Notes under the pieces: generated by a model
What the model saw: the letters and a program-made list of their open reading frames with translations, nothing else
Database searches by the model: none
What the model was told of the DNA's origin: nothing
In this document: positions 53,333 through 61,905 of the stretch, one piece after another
Numbering within the stretch: position 1 is the first letter of the stretch
Layout: each line of letters begins with the position of its first letter
DNA from: Bacillota bacterium
GTDB lineage: Bacteria; Bacillota; Clostridia; Acetivibrionales; JAEXSP01
Assembly (NCBI GenBank): GCA_023453795.1
Contig: JAEXSP010000009.1
Location: 3,765 to 67,764, forward strand
Direction: 5' to 3'
Length of the DNA stretch: 64,000 nucleotides
Made by a program: the position numbers and the translations under genes

Positions 53333-53652
53333 AAATTAATCAATATGAGATATATTGGATTGATCTGGAGCCGACACGGGATTCAGAACTGCAAAAGGTA
53401 AGGCAGTGTGTTGTTATCTCGCCGAATGAAATGAATCATAATATAAACACAATTATAATAGCACCCTTGACATCAACTTCAAAAAAATATCCCACCAGAA
53501 TAGAGCTTGACCATGAAGGCAGGACGAGCTGGGTAGTGCTTGACCAAATAAGATGTGTAGATAAGACACGATTAGTCAAGAGAGTAGGCGAAATCAACGA
53601 AGAGCAGATAACTGAAATTAAAAAAGTGATTAAGGAAATGTTAGTAGATTAA
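53329..53652 (+). CDS. MazF/PemK-type endoribonuclease toxin
   Basis: The 107-residue protein has the PemK fold: YEIYWIDLEPTRDSELQKVR, CVVISPNEMN, IIIAPLTSTSKKYPTRIEL and VVLDQIRCVDKTRLVKRVG. The conserved Arg of the KxRxxVVIS motif and the Thr/Ser of APLTS are present, so it is probably active. It cleaves mRNA at specific short sequences when the labile antitoxin is lost. Confidence 0.92.
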   Translation: MKINQYEIYWIDLEPTRDSELQKVRQCVVISPNEMNHNINTIIIAPLTSTSKKYPTRIELDHEGRTSWVVLDQIRCVDKTRLVKRVGEINEEQITEIKKVIKEMLVD

Positions 53653-53661
53653 AATCCTAAC

Positions 53662-54747
53662 CTAAATGTAAATTCTGTTTACAGAGCTGTCCACCATAAG
53701 CGGATTGATCTCAAGCGATACAATATCGCCGGTTTGAGCTTCAATTCCGGTGAGATCGACAATAATGCTGTACATGCTTATCTTTCCGAGTATTCTGGCC
53801 TTTTTGCCATTAACGGTAACATAGAGTTTTTTTCTGAAGGATTTCAGATCACTGTAGAGATACCTTAATATGTCCCTGAACCTAAAGGCGTCTCTAGTTT
53901 TCTCCAGTCCGAATCCATCCTTATAACCTACAGGAACGACCCCTACACGCTTTGGCTCTCTGGTTCGATAGGTATTTGAATAGCCAATGTGGTGTTTAGC
54001 GGGAAGATGCTTTATTTCAATTATGTGCGATTCCATAAAACCTATTCTTTTAAGGCCATACTTATTCTCTATCGGAAATCTGCCTAGAAAGGCTGAGCCG
54101 ACCCTTACTGCATCAAGATGAAGCTCAGGATACTGTAGGAATGCACATGAATTTGCAATATGCAGCATGCCCGGGTTTATGCCGTTCTGCCTCAAGCCTT
54201 CAACAGCCTTCATGAACTTATCCGATTGTTCTTTGACAGCCTTTATGTCCTTTGAGAAGGAAAACGACAAATGAGAGTATGTTCCTGCAAAATTTAAATG
54301 GTGGAGGGACCGGAACAAATTATAATACTCTGAAAGCCCTTCAGAAAGAAAACCAAACCTGCCGAAGCCGGTATCAATTTTAATGTGAACATCCGATACT
54401 ATTCCAAGGTCAGCACACACCTGATTCATGACTTGAGCTGATTTTTCAGAGCCTATTGTCGGGAGGATATTATTTTCTGCTATCAGCTTTGCCTCTGCTT
54501 CTATGCATGTGGATGAAAGGAGCAGTATTCTGGCGTTACAGCCATTCTTTCTGAGCGCAAGAGCTTCGTCTAATTCTGCCATAGCAAAATAATCTATGCC
54601 GTTAGCCATGAGAAAATGGGCATATTGAAGGAGATCCAAGCCATAGCCATTACCCTTTAAAACAGCTATAATTGTGGAATTTGTCATTGCTTTTATTGTG
54701 TCTATATTGTGCTTTAGCTTTTTTGTATCAACAACAAGCCTTTTCAT
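53662..54747 (-). CDS. alr: alanine racemase family protein
   Basis: Alanine racemase makes D-alanine for peptidoglycan. The 361-residue protein has the PLP-lysine segment (AVLKGNGYG, Lys31, normally KANAYG), AELDEALALRKNG, HIKIDTGFGRFGF, RVGSAFLG and VVPVGYKDGFGL. The Lys motif is unusual and the protein is slightly short, so another amino acid could be the substrate. It follows a FemAB gene in the same direction (44 bp), which implies a wall role. Confidence 0.82.
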   Translation of the reverse strand: MKRLVVDTKKLKHNIDTIKAMTNSTIIAVLKGNGYGLDLLQYAHFLMANGIDYFAMAELDEALALRKNGCNARILLLSSTCIEAEAKLIAENNILPTIGSEKSAQVMNQVCADLGIVSDVHIKIDTGFGRFGFLSEGLSEYYNLFRSLHHLNFAGTYSHLSFSFSKDIKAVKEQSDKFMKAVEGLRQNGINPGMLHIANSCAFLQYPELHLDAVRVGSAFLGRFPIENKYGLKRIGFMESHIIEIKHLPAKHHIGYSNTYRTREPKRVGVVPVGYKDGFGLEKTRDAFRFRDILRYLYSDLKSFRKKLYVTVNGKKARILGKISMYSIIVDLTGIEAQTGDIVSLEINPLMVDSSVNRIYI

Positions 54748-54791
54748 AATTTGTCGACCCTCGCAAAATCTTTATTAAAACTCATGCCATT

Positions 54792-55898
54792 TTAAGCTTC
54801 ATTCTCCTTAGGCTGCATAGGGGCTGTGGATGGTTGCCTGTTTTTCCTGTTTCTAAGATTGAATAGCCCTTTTCTCAGTTCTCTGAAAGCCTTTCCTCCA
54901 TTTTCAACTAGTTCATATATCATAGGCATGAACACATAGTCCAATTCACCGATGAATTCAGTAAACTTTCCATTGAAGCCTTTTTTAAATTTATAAAGTC
55001 CATATAGAGGATTACTTTCATCCAAATCACCCGAAACGCCCCTGAAATCATAGATATCGCAGCCTTTTTCAATAGACCACTTGATCATTTCCCATTGAAG
55101 CAGGTAGTTCGGCATTACATTCCGTGCTTCATTGCTGCTCGCACCGTAGAGATACCAGCATTTATTTCCGTAAAGTACTGCTATGGTGCCTGCTATAAGC
55201 CTGCCCTCATGATGGGCGAGATAAAGCCTTAAATGCTCAGGCCCCAGGCAATCATACATTTTTTCAAAATAGGCCGCATTTCTTATTACAAACTTATCAC
55301 GTATTCCTGTTTCCAGCATGATCTTGTGAAATTCTGGAATGCCCTCTCTGCTGCCAAGTGAAACTGTTACACCTTTTTTTGCTGCAAGCCTGATATTATA
55401 TCTTGTTTTCTGGTGGAAAATTTGCATCATTTCATCTTCTGTTTTGCCTTTAACCTCAAGTCTGAAAACGAATCTTGGCTGGATACCCTCAAAGTTCTTG
55501 GAGTCGCTTTTCACCTTGAAGCCGGCATCTATAATAATATTACCAAAAATTGCATCTTCCTTTTCTATATCGGGATCGAGCTTAAGGACATAACTCCTGT
55601 GCTTTTTTGCCAGCTTTTTCGCCTGATTGATGAGCTCGTTGAAGGTTTGGGCATCATGGGGATCGCAGACAGGCCCCCTTGGAGAGTACATCATTGTATA
55701 CGGCAGAAAAGGAAGCTTCCTTATCAGGATGTTCATTGATCCTTTTATATTACCCGATGAATCATTGACAGTAATGATCTCGCTGGTCCAGTTTGACTTG
55801 ACCTTGGCCCATTCCGGCGATTGCATGAAATGTCCTTTGGGATGTGATTCCAAAAAGGCCTCATATATCTTTACATCAGTACTGCTGCTTAAGTTCAT
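54792..55898 (-). CDS. FemAB/FemX-like peptidoglycan bridge aminoacyltransferase (copy 1)
   Basis: Fem proteins use aminoacyl-tRNA to add residues to the peptide bridge of peptidoglycan precursors. The 368-residue protein has SHPKGHFMQSPEWAKVKSNW, MMYSPRGPVCD, KTRYNIRLAAKKGV, GTIAVLYGNKCWYLYGASS and IYDFRGVSGDLDESNPLYG. These are two GNAT-like domains without an obvious coiled-coil insertion. It is closely similar to the second FemAB at 60812-61861. It shares an operon with the alanine racemase on the minus strand. Confidence 0.9.
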   Translation of the reverse strand: MNLSSSTDVKIYEAFLESHPKGHFMQSPEWAKVKSNWTSEIITVNDSSGNIKGSMNILIRKLPFLPYTMMYSPRGPVCDPHDAQTFNELINQAKKLAKKHRSYVLKLDPDIEKEDAIFGNIIIDAGFKVKSDSKNFEGIQPRFVFRLEVKGKTEDEMMQIFHQKTRYNIRLAAKKGVTVSLGSREGIPEFHKIMLETGIRDKFVIRNAAYFEKMYDCLGPEHLRLYLAHHEGRLIAGTIAVLYGNKCWYLYGASSNEARNVMPNYLLQWEMIKWSIEKGCDIYDFRGVSGDLDESNPLYGLYKFKKGFNGKFTEFIGELDYVFMPMIYELVENGGKAFRELRKGLFNLRNRKNRQPSTAPMQPKENEA

Positions 55899-55917
55899 TT
55901 ACAACATCCCCGTTAAT

Positions 55918-57207
55918 TTATTTTAATTCTGACACTATTTTCTCAAAATCGCTAAAATATATTATCTTGAATTTATATTGCCGGTACGCTATTTGAAGAG
56001 CCTTGAAAAAGTCATTGCCCATTTTTTTGTGCAAACTATTAAAATAGAATGCTGAATCATAGTATGCGATTCTGTAGTACTCCTGCCGTGAGGTATAATC
56101 ACTGAGGCGCATGTGCAAAAATTTCCGGCTTCCGCTTCCATTAAAGGTGCTGCCTGACAGCATACCCGAAAGATAGCTTGTCAGTCCCTCATCAAGAAAA
56201 GGTTCATTGAGCTGGTCAGTGCCGATTATTCCATAAAACCACTGATGAAAGACTTCGTGGTATGCAACCCTTTTCAAAAGGTTGGGGCTGCTGAAACAGG
56301 AATCAGATAAAAAAATCATATTGGAGAATTCCATGCCTTCATGATACAAAGGCATTTTTACTACAAACAGCTCCTTATAGGGATAAGGGCCAATCATTTT
56401 CTGAGCATAGTCAAATGCAGTCTTGACACCCGCCGAAGCTTCATACGAATTTATGAAATAAATATTTGTATCTCCATTTCGTATTACCCTTACGTCCGCT
56501 TCCTTCATAATGACGGCCGAAAAATCCCTTATATCCTGTGCTTCAAATATGACAATTTTGTTTGAGCCAAAGGAGTGCTCTTCCTTTTTACCGGGCGCAT
56601 ATACTTCCATATTGCTGTCAATCCTGAATACTGCATAGTAGCTATATGTTTCATATATATATGGATCTCCGTAAACGCTCTTGTACCCCAATATTGGTTT
56701 GCCGCCGTCATACACGGCAGGTGTTGCCAGAAAGTTCCCCAGATAAGTCGAACTGCCTGAATACGATAGAATATTGTTATTCTGCTTAAGTTCTATCTCG
56801 TATTCAATGCATATTTTATCCGGTATGGAATTGCAAACTATTTCCAACATGGCTTCATGTCTAGTTACTTCAATTTCTCCGTTATCTGAGATAACATTTT
56901 TTATTTTTGTTTCAGCTGTATTAGCGGATGGCAAATAAATATTAATTCTTTTACCGGTATTATTTACCGCTATGTCTTCTTTAATACTTACTATGTTGTT
57001 TGACAGGGCAATCTCGGCTTTAATATCATAGGAGCCGCTTGACTTAAGCTTTTCATGCGAGTATTCCGTAATCGATACAGTTTGTTTGCCAATGGAATAA
57101 TATGCATGCATATTACCTGAGAGAAAAACGATTGTTATCATCGTTATAGTCAGCGCGGTGCTCAGACTAATTATTATTACAGCAATAATAATGATTTTCC
57201 TCTTCAT
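55918..57207 (-). CDS. M1-like (gluzincin) membrane-anchored metallopeptidase
   Basis: I set the start at 57207 (MKRKIIIIAVIII), giving a single N-terminal membrane anchor and a large extracellular part. The catalytic domain has HEVFHQWFYG (HExxH) and the downstream Glu in PFLDEGLTSYLS, as in M1 aminopeptidase-like gluzincins. The N-terminal region is beta-rich, as in that family. The longer ORF upstream has no supporting ribosome site. It is likely cotranscribed with FemAB and alr (19 bp). Confidence 0.78.
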   Translation of the reverse strand: MKRKIIIIAVIIISLSTALTITMITIVFLSGNMHAYYSIGKQTVSITEYSHEKLKSSGSYDIKAEIALSNNIVSIKEDIAVNNTGKRINIYLPSANTAETKIKNVISDNGEIEVTRHEAMLEIVCNSIPDKICIEYEIELKQNNNILSYSGSSTYLGNFLATPAVYDGGKPILGYKSVYGDPYIYETYSYYAVFRIDSNMEVYAPGKKEEHSFGSNKIVIFEAQDIRDFSAVIMKEADVRVIRNGDTNIYFINSYEASAGVKTAFDYAQKMIGPYPYKELFVVKMPLYHEGMEFSNMIFLSDSCFSSPNLLKRVAYHEVFHQWFYGIIGTDQLNEPFLDEGLTSYLSGMLSGSTFNGSGSRKFLHMRLSDYTSRQEYYRIAYYDSAFYFNSLHKKMGNDFFKALQIAYRQYKFKIIYFSDFEKIVSELK

Positions 57208-57642
57208 ATGGAATTCAGACCCCGCATAACAGCTTTGTATCAAGCATATTTCAGTTTGTTTGGAACTCAATATATTTTTTGCATTAAAAGCTGGTGTGAA
57301 ACTGCTTTGGAACAAGATAAGCAACTTTAATTATAGCATAGGGCAATACATTGTCAAAAACCTTTATTTTCAAGGGTTTCCGAGATGTTTCCAGCTAATA
57401 TTTTCAATAATTAAAATAGCTCTTTCATTAATAATCCATACATGGGCATCAACCTTGTATTTTAGCAAAAATTACATTATAATTAGACTGGTGCAAGCGG
57501 GAAATGGGCCTTATTGGGGAAATATGCCTATTATGGGACAGGTAAAGAGGATAGGCTTATGATAAATACTGAACGATTGTAAAAATTACACATAAAATGG
57601 CAATAATCTGTATATAAGTTTTGTATAAAGAAGGTTGGACTT
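57208..57642. other. 435-bp divergent intergenic region
   Basis: It separates the minus-strand wall operon from the plus-strand Mur ligase. I see only weak inverted repeats (AAACCTT/AAGGGTTT near 57358-57379; GCCTAT/ATAGGC at 57526-57556) and no gene or clear promoter. Confidence 0.45.
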
Positions 57643-59178
57643 ATGAAGAGATATAGAGTTGAAGAGTACTTGAGAATACTTGAAAATAACGGTTTAGTGG
57701 TCTCTAGGGAAAATACCGGTGATATCATGTCGAAGCCGGTAAAAAAGGTGGCTTATAACTCCGCCAAGGTGACTCAGAATACACTTTTTGTATGCAAAGG
57801 GGCCGGATTTAAGGAAGAATTCCTAGATATGGCCATAGAAAAAGGTGCAATGGTCTACATAAGCGAAAAAAATTACCGCAAGTCAATACCTTGCGTTATT
57901 GTGAATGATATCCAAAAAGCTTTGTCGCTGGTATCAAATATTTTCTATAATTTCCCTTGGCAAAAGCTTAATTTGATAGGTATTACCGGTACGAAAGGAA
58001 AATCTACGACATCCTATTATGTAAAGTACATACTGGATGAATATTTAAAGGATAACAGCGCATCCGAGTCCGGCATTATTTCATCCATCGACACCTACGA
58101 TGGGAAGGTTAAGAAAGAATCCCACCTGACTACACCTGAATCCTTGGAACTGCAGATGCATTTTAATAATGCGGCAAGTAAAAACCTTCAATATATGGTA
58201 ACCGAAGTATCCAGCCAGGCACTGAAATACGGAAGGCTGTACGGGGTCAATTTTGATATAGGCGTATTCCTTAATATCTCGGAAGACCATATAAGCCCGA
58301 TAGAGCATAAGGATCTGGAGGATTATTTCGAATCCAAGCTGACGATTTTCAGGCAGTGCAGGATAGCCTGCATTAATCTGGATTCCGATTTTTTGCCAAG
58401 AGTTAAAGACGCGGCGAGTAAGGCCGAAAGGCTTATAACCTTTGGGACAAAGCCCGAGGCAGACATTTATGGCTACGATATCGGGAAAGACGGCAGCGAT
58501 ACGGTTTTCAACGTCAGATCGGACAAGTTTGACAGGCAGTTCAGACTGACAATGCCAGGGCTTTTCAATGTAGAAAACGCACTTGCGGCCATTGCCGTAG
58601 CGTACGCTCTTGACATACCCCATGAATACATATATTCAGGCCTGAAACAGGCAAAGTCAAGCGGCAGGATGGAGATTTACGAAAGCAGGAATAAGGACAG
58701 AATCATAATCGTTGACTATGCTCACAATAAATTGAGCTTCAGCAAATTATACGAATCTGCAAAGAAGGAATATCCAAACAGGAAAATTTATACTGTCTTC
58801 GGCTGTCCCGGTGGTAAGGCATATATAAGGAGAAAGGATTTGGGGACCTTATCAGGACTTCATTCCGATAAGGTTATTCTGACCTCCGAGGATCCGGGGG
58901 ATGAAAGCGTCAAGGATATATGTGAGGATATTGCGCAATATGTGAAGCTGAACAACAGCAATTATGAAATCATAGAGGACAGAGAGGAAGCAATCAAGAA
59001 GTCGATCATGTCTTCCGATCCCAATACCGTAATACTTATAACCGGTAAAGGGAATGAGAAAAGGCAGAAGATCGGCAAGAAATATGTTTCGTGCCGTTCT
59101 GATGTGGAGAATGTAAAAAAGCACCTGAAAAAGTATGACGATGGTACAGGCGCGTCGGCCACAACATCAAGGAAGTAG
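57643..59178 (+). CDS. Mur ligase family protein, MurE-like
   Basis: MurE adds the third amino acid to UDP-MurNAc-dipeptide. The 511-residue protein has a MurE-type N-terminal domain, the ATP loop GITGTKGKSTT (~113-123), TPESLELQ, TEVSSQALKYGR, ISEDHISPIEHK and the C-terminal ligase domain (IIVDYAHNKLSF, FGCPGGK). At the DNPR position that specifies diaminopimelate it reads SEDPGDE (~413-419), so the added amino acid is probably not meso-DAP. AAGG precedes the ATG. It starts a wall-synthesis cluster and its stop lies in a duplicated element. Confidence 0.85.
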   Translation: MKRYRVEEYLRILENNGLVVSRENTGDIMSKPVKKVAYNSAKVTQNTLFVCKGAGFKEEFLDMAIEKGAMVYISEKNYRKSIPCVIVNDIQKALSLVSNIFYNFPWQKLNLIGITGTKGKSTTSYYVKYILDEYLKDNSASESGIISSIDTYDGKVKKESHLTTPESLELQMHFNNAASKNLQYMVTEVSSQALKYGRLYGVNFDIGVFLNISEDHISPIEHKDLEDYFESKLTIFRQCRIACINLDSDFLPRVKDAASKAERLITFGTKPEADIYGYDIGKDGSDTVFNVRSDKFDRQFRLTMPGLFNVENALAAIAVAYALDIPHEYIYSGLKQAKSSGRMEIYESRNKDRIIIVDYAHNKLSFSKLYESAKKEYPNRKIYTVFGCPGGKAYIRRKDLGTLSGLHSDKVILTSEDPGDESVKDICEDIAQYVKLNNSNYEIIEDREEAIKKSIMSSDPNTVILITGKGNEKRQKIGKKYVSCRSDVENVKKHLKKYDDGTGASATTSRK

Positions 59179-59327
59179 ATTTGTATCACCTTGAAAAGAC
59201 TAAATTGAATGTGATACAAACTGATAGTGGTCTGTAATGTATTCTGTCCAGGGTACGCATACCACAACATCAAGGAGGTAGATTTGTATCACCTTGAAAA
59301 ACTTCTAAATTGAATGTGATACAAACT
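59159..59327 (+). repeat. duplicated stem-loop element between the Mur ligase and ATP-grasp genes
   Basis: Two copies (59159-59222 and 59262-59327, offset 103 bp) share CCACAACATCAAGGARGTAG, then the arms TTTGTATCAC and GTGATACAAA, 21 or 23 bp apart, with related loops containing CTTGAAAA and CTAAATTGAAT. The arms are perfect 10-bp inverted repeats. The first copy begins inside the final codons of the Mur ligase. There is no T-run. It may be an RNA leader, an operator pair, or a duplicated mobile repeat. Confidence 0.8.
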
Positions 59328-59349
59328 ACTTGTTGAAGGGAAGGTTAAA

Positions 59350-60564
59350 ATGTTGGAAACTAAAGATAAGGATTTTATACCTGTTCTTCTGGGAAGCGAT
59401 ATAAATACATATAGTATGGCGAGGGCTTTCTATGAAGAATACGGTATCAAATCGACAGTAATCGGAAAGATAAATACTGGCCCAAGCTGCAATAGCAGAA
59501 TAATAGATTTTTTTTCATATGCAAATCTTGATAAGCAGGATATCTTTCTAAGGGTAATAAATGGCTTTGCGGATAAGCATCCGGAAAAGAAAATACTGCT
59601 TATCGGCTGCGGTGACAGCTATGTAGAGGCAATAATTGAGAACAGGGAGAGCCTGAGGGACAATGTCGTCACGCCGTATGTAGGCAGACAGCTTATGCAG
59701 GATCTTCTTACCAAAGAGAAGTTCTATCAGATGTGTGACCGATATAAGGTTGATTATCCGGGTACATTCATATATTCAAGGGAAATGGGAGAGGATTTTA
59801 AGCTGCCCTTCGGATTTCCGGTAATATTGAAGCCATCCAACGGAATTAACTATTGGGAGCATGAATATGAGACTCAGAAAAAGGTCTACAAGTTAAATAC
59901 TCTGCCTGAATTGAAAGCTGTGATAAAACAGATTTATGATGCCGGCTACAGCGATAAATTGATTATACAGGATTTCATACCCGGCGATGATTCGAATATG
60001 AGGGTAATGATATGTTTTTCAGGCAAAGACAAAAAGGTTAAGCTTATCTCCCTTGGGCATGTAATGCTTGAGGAACATACGCCTCATGGACTAGGTAATA
60101 CGGCAGCGATGATAAACGAGTACAATAGGGAATTGTCCGAGACTCTGAAAAACTTCTTGGAGGATGTAGGCTTCGAGGGCTTTTCCACTTTTGATATAAA
60201 GTACGACAGGAGAGATGGCAGATATAAAATCTTCGAAGTCAATCTCAGGCAGGGAAGAAGCAACTATTATGTAACAGGGGCAGGGTACAATCTTGCTCGT
60301 TATGTGGCTGAAGAATATATTTATGGCAGGAAGCTTGATTATAAAATAGCCGATAATGAGAACCTGTGGACTGTAATACCAATGAGGGTCGCATATAGGT
60401 ATGTCAGGGATCAAGCCCTCATAGAAAAGATCAGACAGCTTGTCAGGGAAAAAAAGGTTGTCAATCCTTTATTCCTGAAAGGCGACGGCAGTCTGAAAAG
60501 GCGTATATACCTTTATAAATCGCATATGAGCCATTTCGTTAAGTTTAGAAAGTATTATAAGTAG
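59350..60564 (+). CDS. ATP-grasp carboxylate-amine ligase, D-aspartate-ligase-like
   Basis: The 404-residue protein has an ATP-grasp fold: FGFPVILKPSNGINYW, IIQDFIPGDDSNMRVM and IFEVNLRQGRSNYYV, the last holding the Mg ligands. The overall layout resembles Enterococcus D-aspartate ligase, which attaches D-Asp to the stem-peptide lysine. Its place between a MurE-like ligase and a FemAB supports action on a peptidoglycan precursor. The exact amino acid is inference. GAAGG precedes the ATG. Confidence 0.75.
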   Translation: MLETKDKDFIPVLLGSDINTYSMARAFYEEYGIKSTVIGKINTGPSCNSRIIDFFSYANLDKQDIFLRVINGFADKHPEKKILLIGCGDSYVEAIIENRESLRDNVVTPYVGRQLMQDLLTKEKFYQMCDRYKVDYPGTFIYSREMGEDFKLPFGFPVILKPSNGINYWEHEYETQKKVYKLNTLPELKAVIKQIYDAGYSDKLIIQDFIPGDDSNMRVMICFSGKDKKVKLISLGHVMLEEHTPHGLGNTAAMINEYNRELSETLKNFLEDVGFEGFSTFDIKYDRRDGRYKIFEVNLRQGRSNYYVTGAGYNLARYVAEEYIYGRKLDYKIADNENLWTVIPMRVAYRYVRDQALIEKIRQLVREKKVVNPLFLKGDGSLKRRIYLYKSHMSHFVKFRKYYK

Positions 60565-60602
60565 TGCAGGAAGGCAAAGCCAATTTTTAAGGGGATTTTG
60601 AT

Positions 60603-60809
60603 ATGACAGGTATTGAGGTTAATGAGTTTGAACGTTTTTTACAGGAGTCACTTGACGGTGATGTACTCACCAGGGAATTGAGACTGTCTTCAGAGGAAAA
60701 GGAGCTGGTCCAGAGCAAATATCCAGGTGCGTGCTTAAGTATCCTGCCATCAAAAGAATATCGGGATGGGAAACAGTGGTACCAGATTGTCATTAAACAG
60801 GAGGAATAG
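60603..60809 (+). CDS. small protein of unknown function (68 aa)
   Basis: The acidic 68-residue protein (NEFERFLQESLDGDVLTREL; PGACLSILPSKEY; KQWYQIVIKQEE) has no membrane segment. AAGGGG precedes its ATG, and its own 3' end carries the AGGAGG used by the next FemAB gene, which starts two bases after its stop. That tight coupling suggests it is a real gene and perhaps a partner of FemAB. Confidence 0.7.
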   Translation: MTGIEVNEFERFLQESLDGDVLTRELRLSSEEKELVQSKYPGACLSILPSKEYRDGKQWYQIVIKQEE

Positions 60810-60811
60810 AT

Positions 60812-61861
60812 TTGAATAGTCAGTCGGAAGCATTAAGAGATAAATATAAAGCATTTTTGGAAGCAAGCCCTAAGGGACATTTTATGCAATCCCCGGAGTG
60901 GGCTGAAATAAAGTCATTTTGGAAAAATGAAGTTCTTGTTGTAGAGGACGGAAATGGAAATATAAAGGGTTCTATGAGCATACTTATAAGAAAAGTGCCT
61001 TTATTGCCCTTTACCATGATGTATGCTCCCCGCGGTCCGGTATGTGATTCGCATGATTCGGAAACGTTGAAACAGCTTTTCCTGAAAGCCAGGGAGCTTG
61101 CGAAAAAGAACAGGAGCTATGTAATTAAAATGGACCCTGACATAGAGATCGAGGATACTGAATTTGAAGAGCTTATAAAGGGCATAGGGTTCAGAATCAA
61201 ACGCGGCTTGAAGAACTATGAGGGTATACAGCCGAGATTCGTATTCAGACTGGATATAAAGAACAAGACTGAAGAAGAAATAATGCAGGCTTTTCATCAG
61301 AAATGGCGCTACAACATCAGGCTTGCTCAGAAAAAAGGGGTAGAGATCAGGATCGGCTCAAGGGAAGATATAGCCGAATTCTACAAGATCATGGTTGAAA
61401 CAGGGAAAAGGGACAATTTTGTAGTTCGAAGTCAGGAATACTATGAGAAGGTGTTTGACTGCCTTGGTCCGAACCATGTCAGGCTGTATCTTGCCTATTA
61501 TGACGGTAAGCCGATCGCCGGTACTATCGGGATACTATACGGAAATAAGTGCTGGTACTTGTACGGAGCAAGCAAAAATGAGCACAGAAGCCTTATGCCC
61601 AATTACCTTCTTCAATGGGAAATGATCAAATGGGCGATTGCTTCGGGATGTGACATATACGACTTCAGAGGGGTGCCCGGAAATATTGATGATAATAATC
61701 CTTTAGTAGGACTGTATAAGTTCAAGGTTGGATTTAAAGGTAAATTTACGGAATTTGTAGGTATGGCTGAGTATGTTTTCAATCCGTTTGCTTACTTCAT
61801 TGCGGAAAACGGAATTACAGCCTTCAGAGAGCTGAGAAGGAAAATATACAAGAGAAAATGA
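60812..61861 (+). CDS. FemAB/FemX-like peptidoglycan bridge aminoacyltransferase (copy 2)
   Basis: This is a paralogue of the protein at 54792-55898, with ASPKGHFMQSPEWAEIKSFW, MMYAPRGPVCD, KWRYNIRLAQKKGV, GTIGILYGNKCWYLYGASK and IYDFRGVPGNIDDNNPLVG. It has 349 residues. The start is TTG 60812, seven bases after AGGAGGAA. It lies in the Mur ligase/ATP-grasp cluster and probably adds a residue to the branch made by the ATP-grasp enzyme. Confidence 0.9.
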   Translation: MNSQSEALRDKYKAFLEASPKGHFMQSPEWAEIKSFWKNEVLVVEDGNGNIKGSMSILIRKVPLLPFTMMYAPRGPVCDSHDSETLKQLFLKARELAKKNRSYVIKMDPDIEIEDTEFEELIKGIGFRIKRGLKNYEGIQPRFVFRLDIKNKTEEEIMQAFHQKWRYNIRLAQKKGVEIRIGSREDIAEFYKIMVETGKRDNFVVRSQEYYEKVFDCLGPNHVRLYLAYYDGKPIAGTIGILYGNKCWYLYGASKNEHRSLMPNYLLQWEMIKWAIASGCDIYDFRGVPGNIDDNNPLVGLYKFKVGFKGKFTEFVGMAEYVFNPFAYFIAENGITAFRELRRKIYKRK

Positions 61862-61905
61862 TATGCTGCTTAATGGATTTTCGCGGAGACTTATAAGGGG
61901 TTAAT

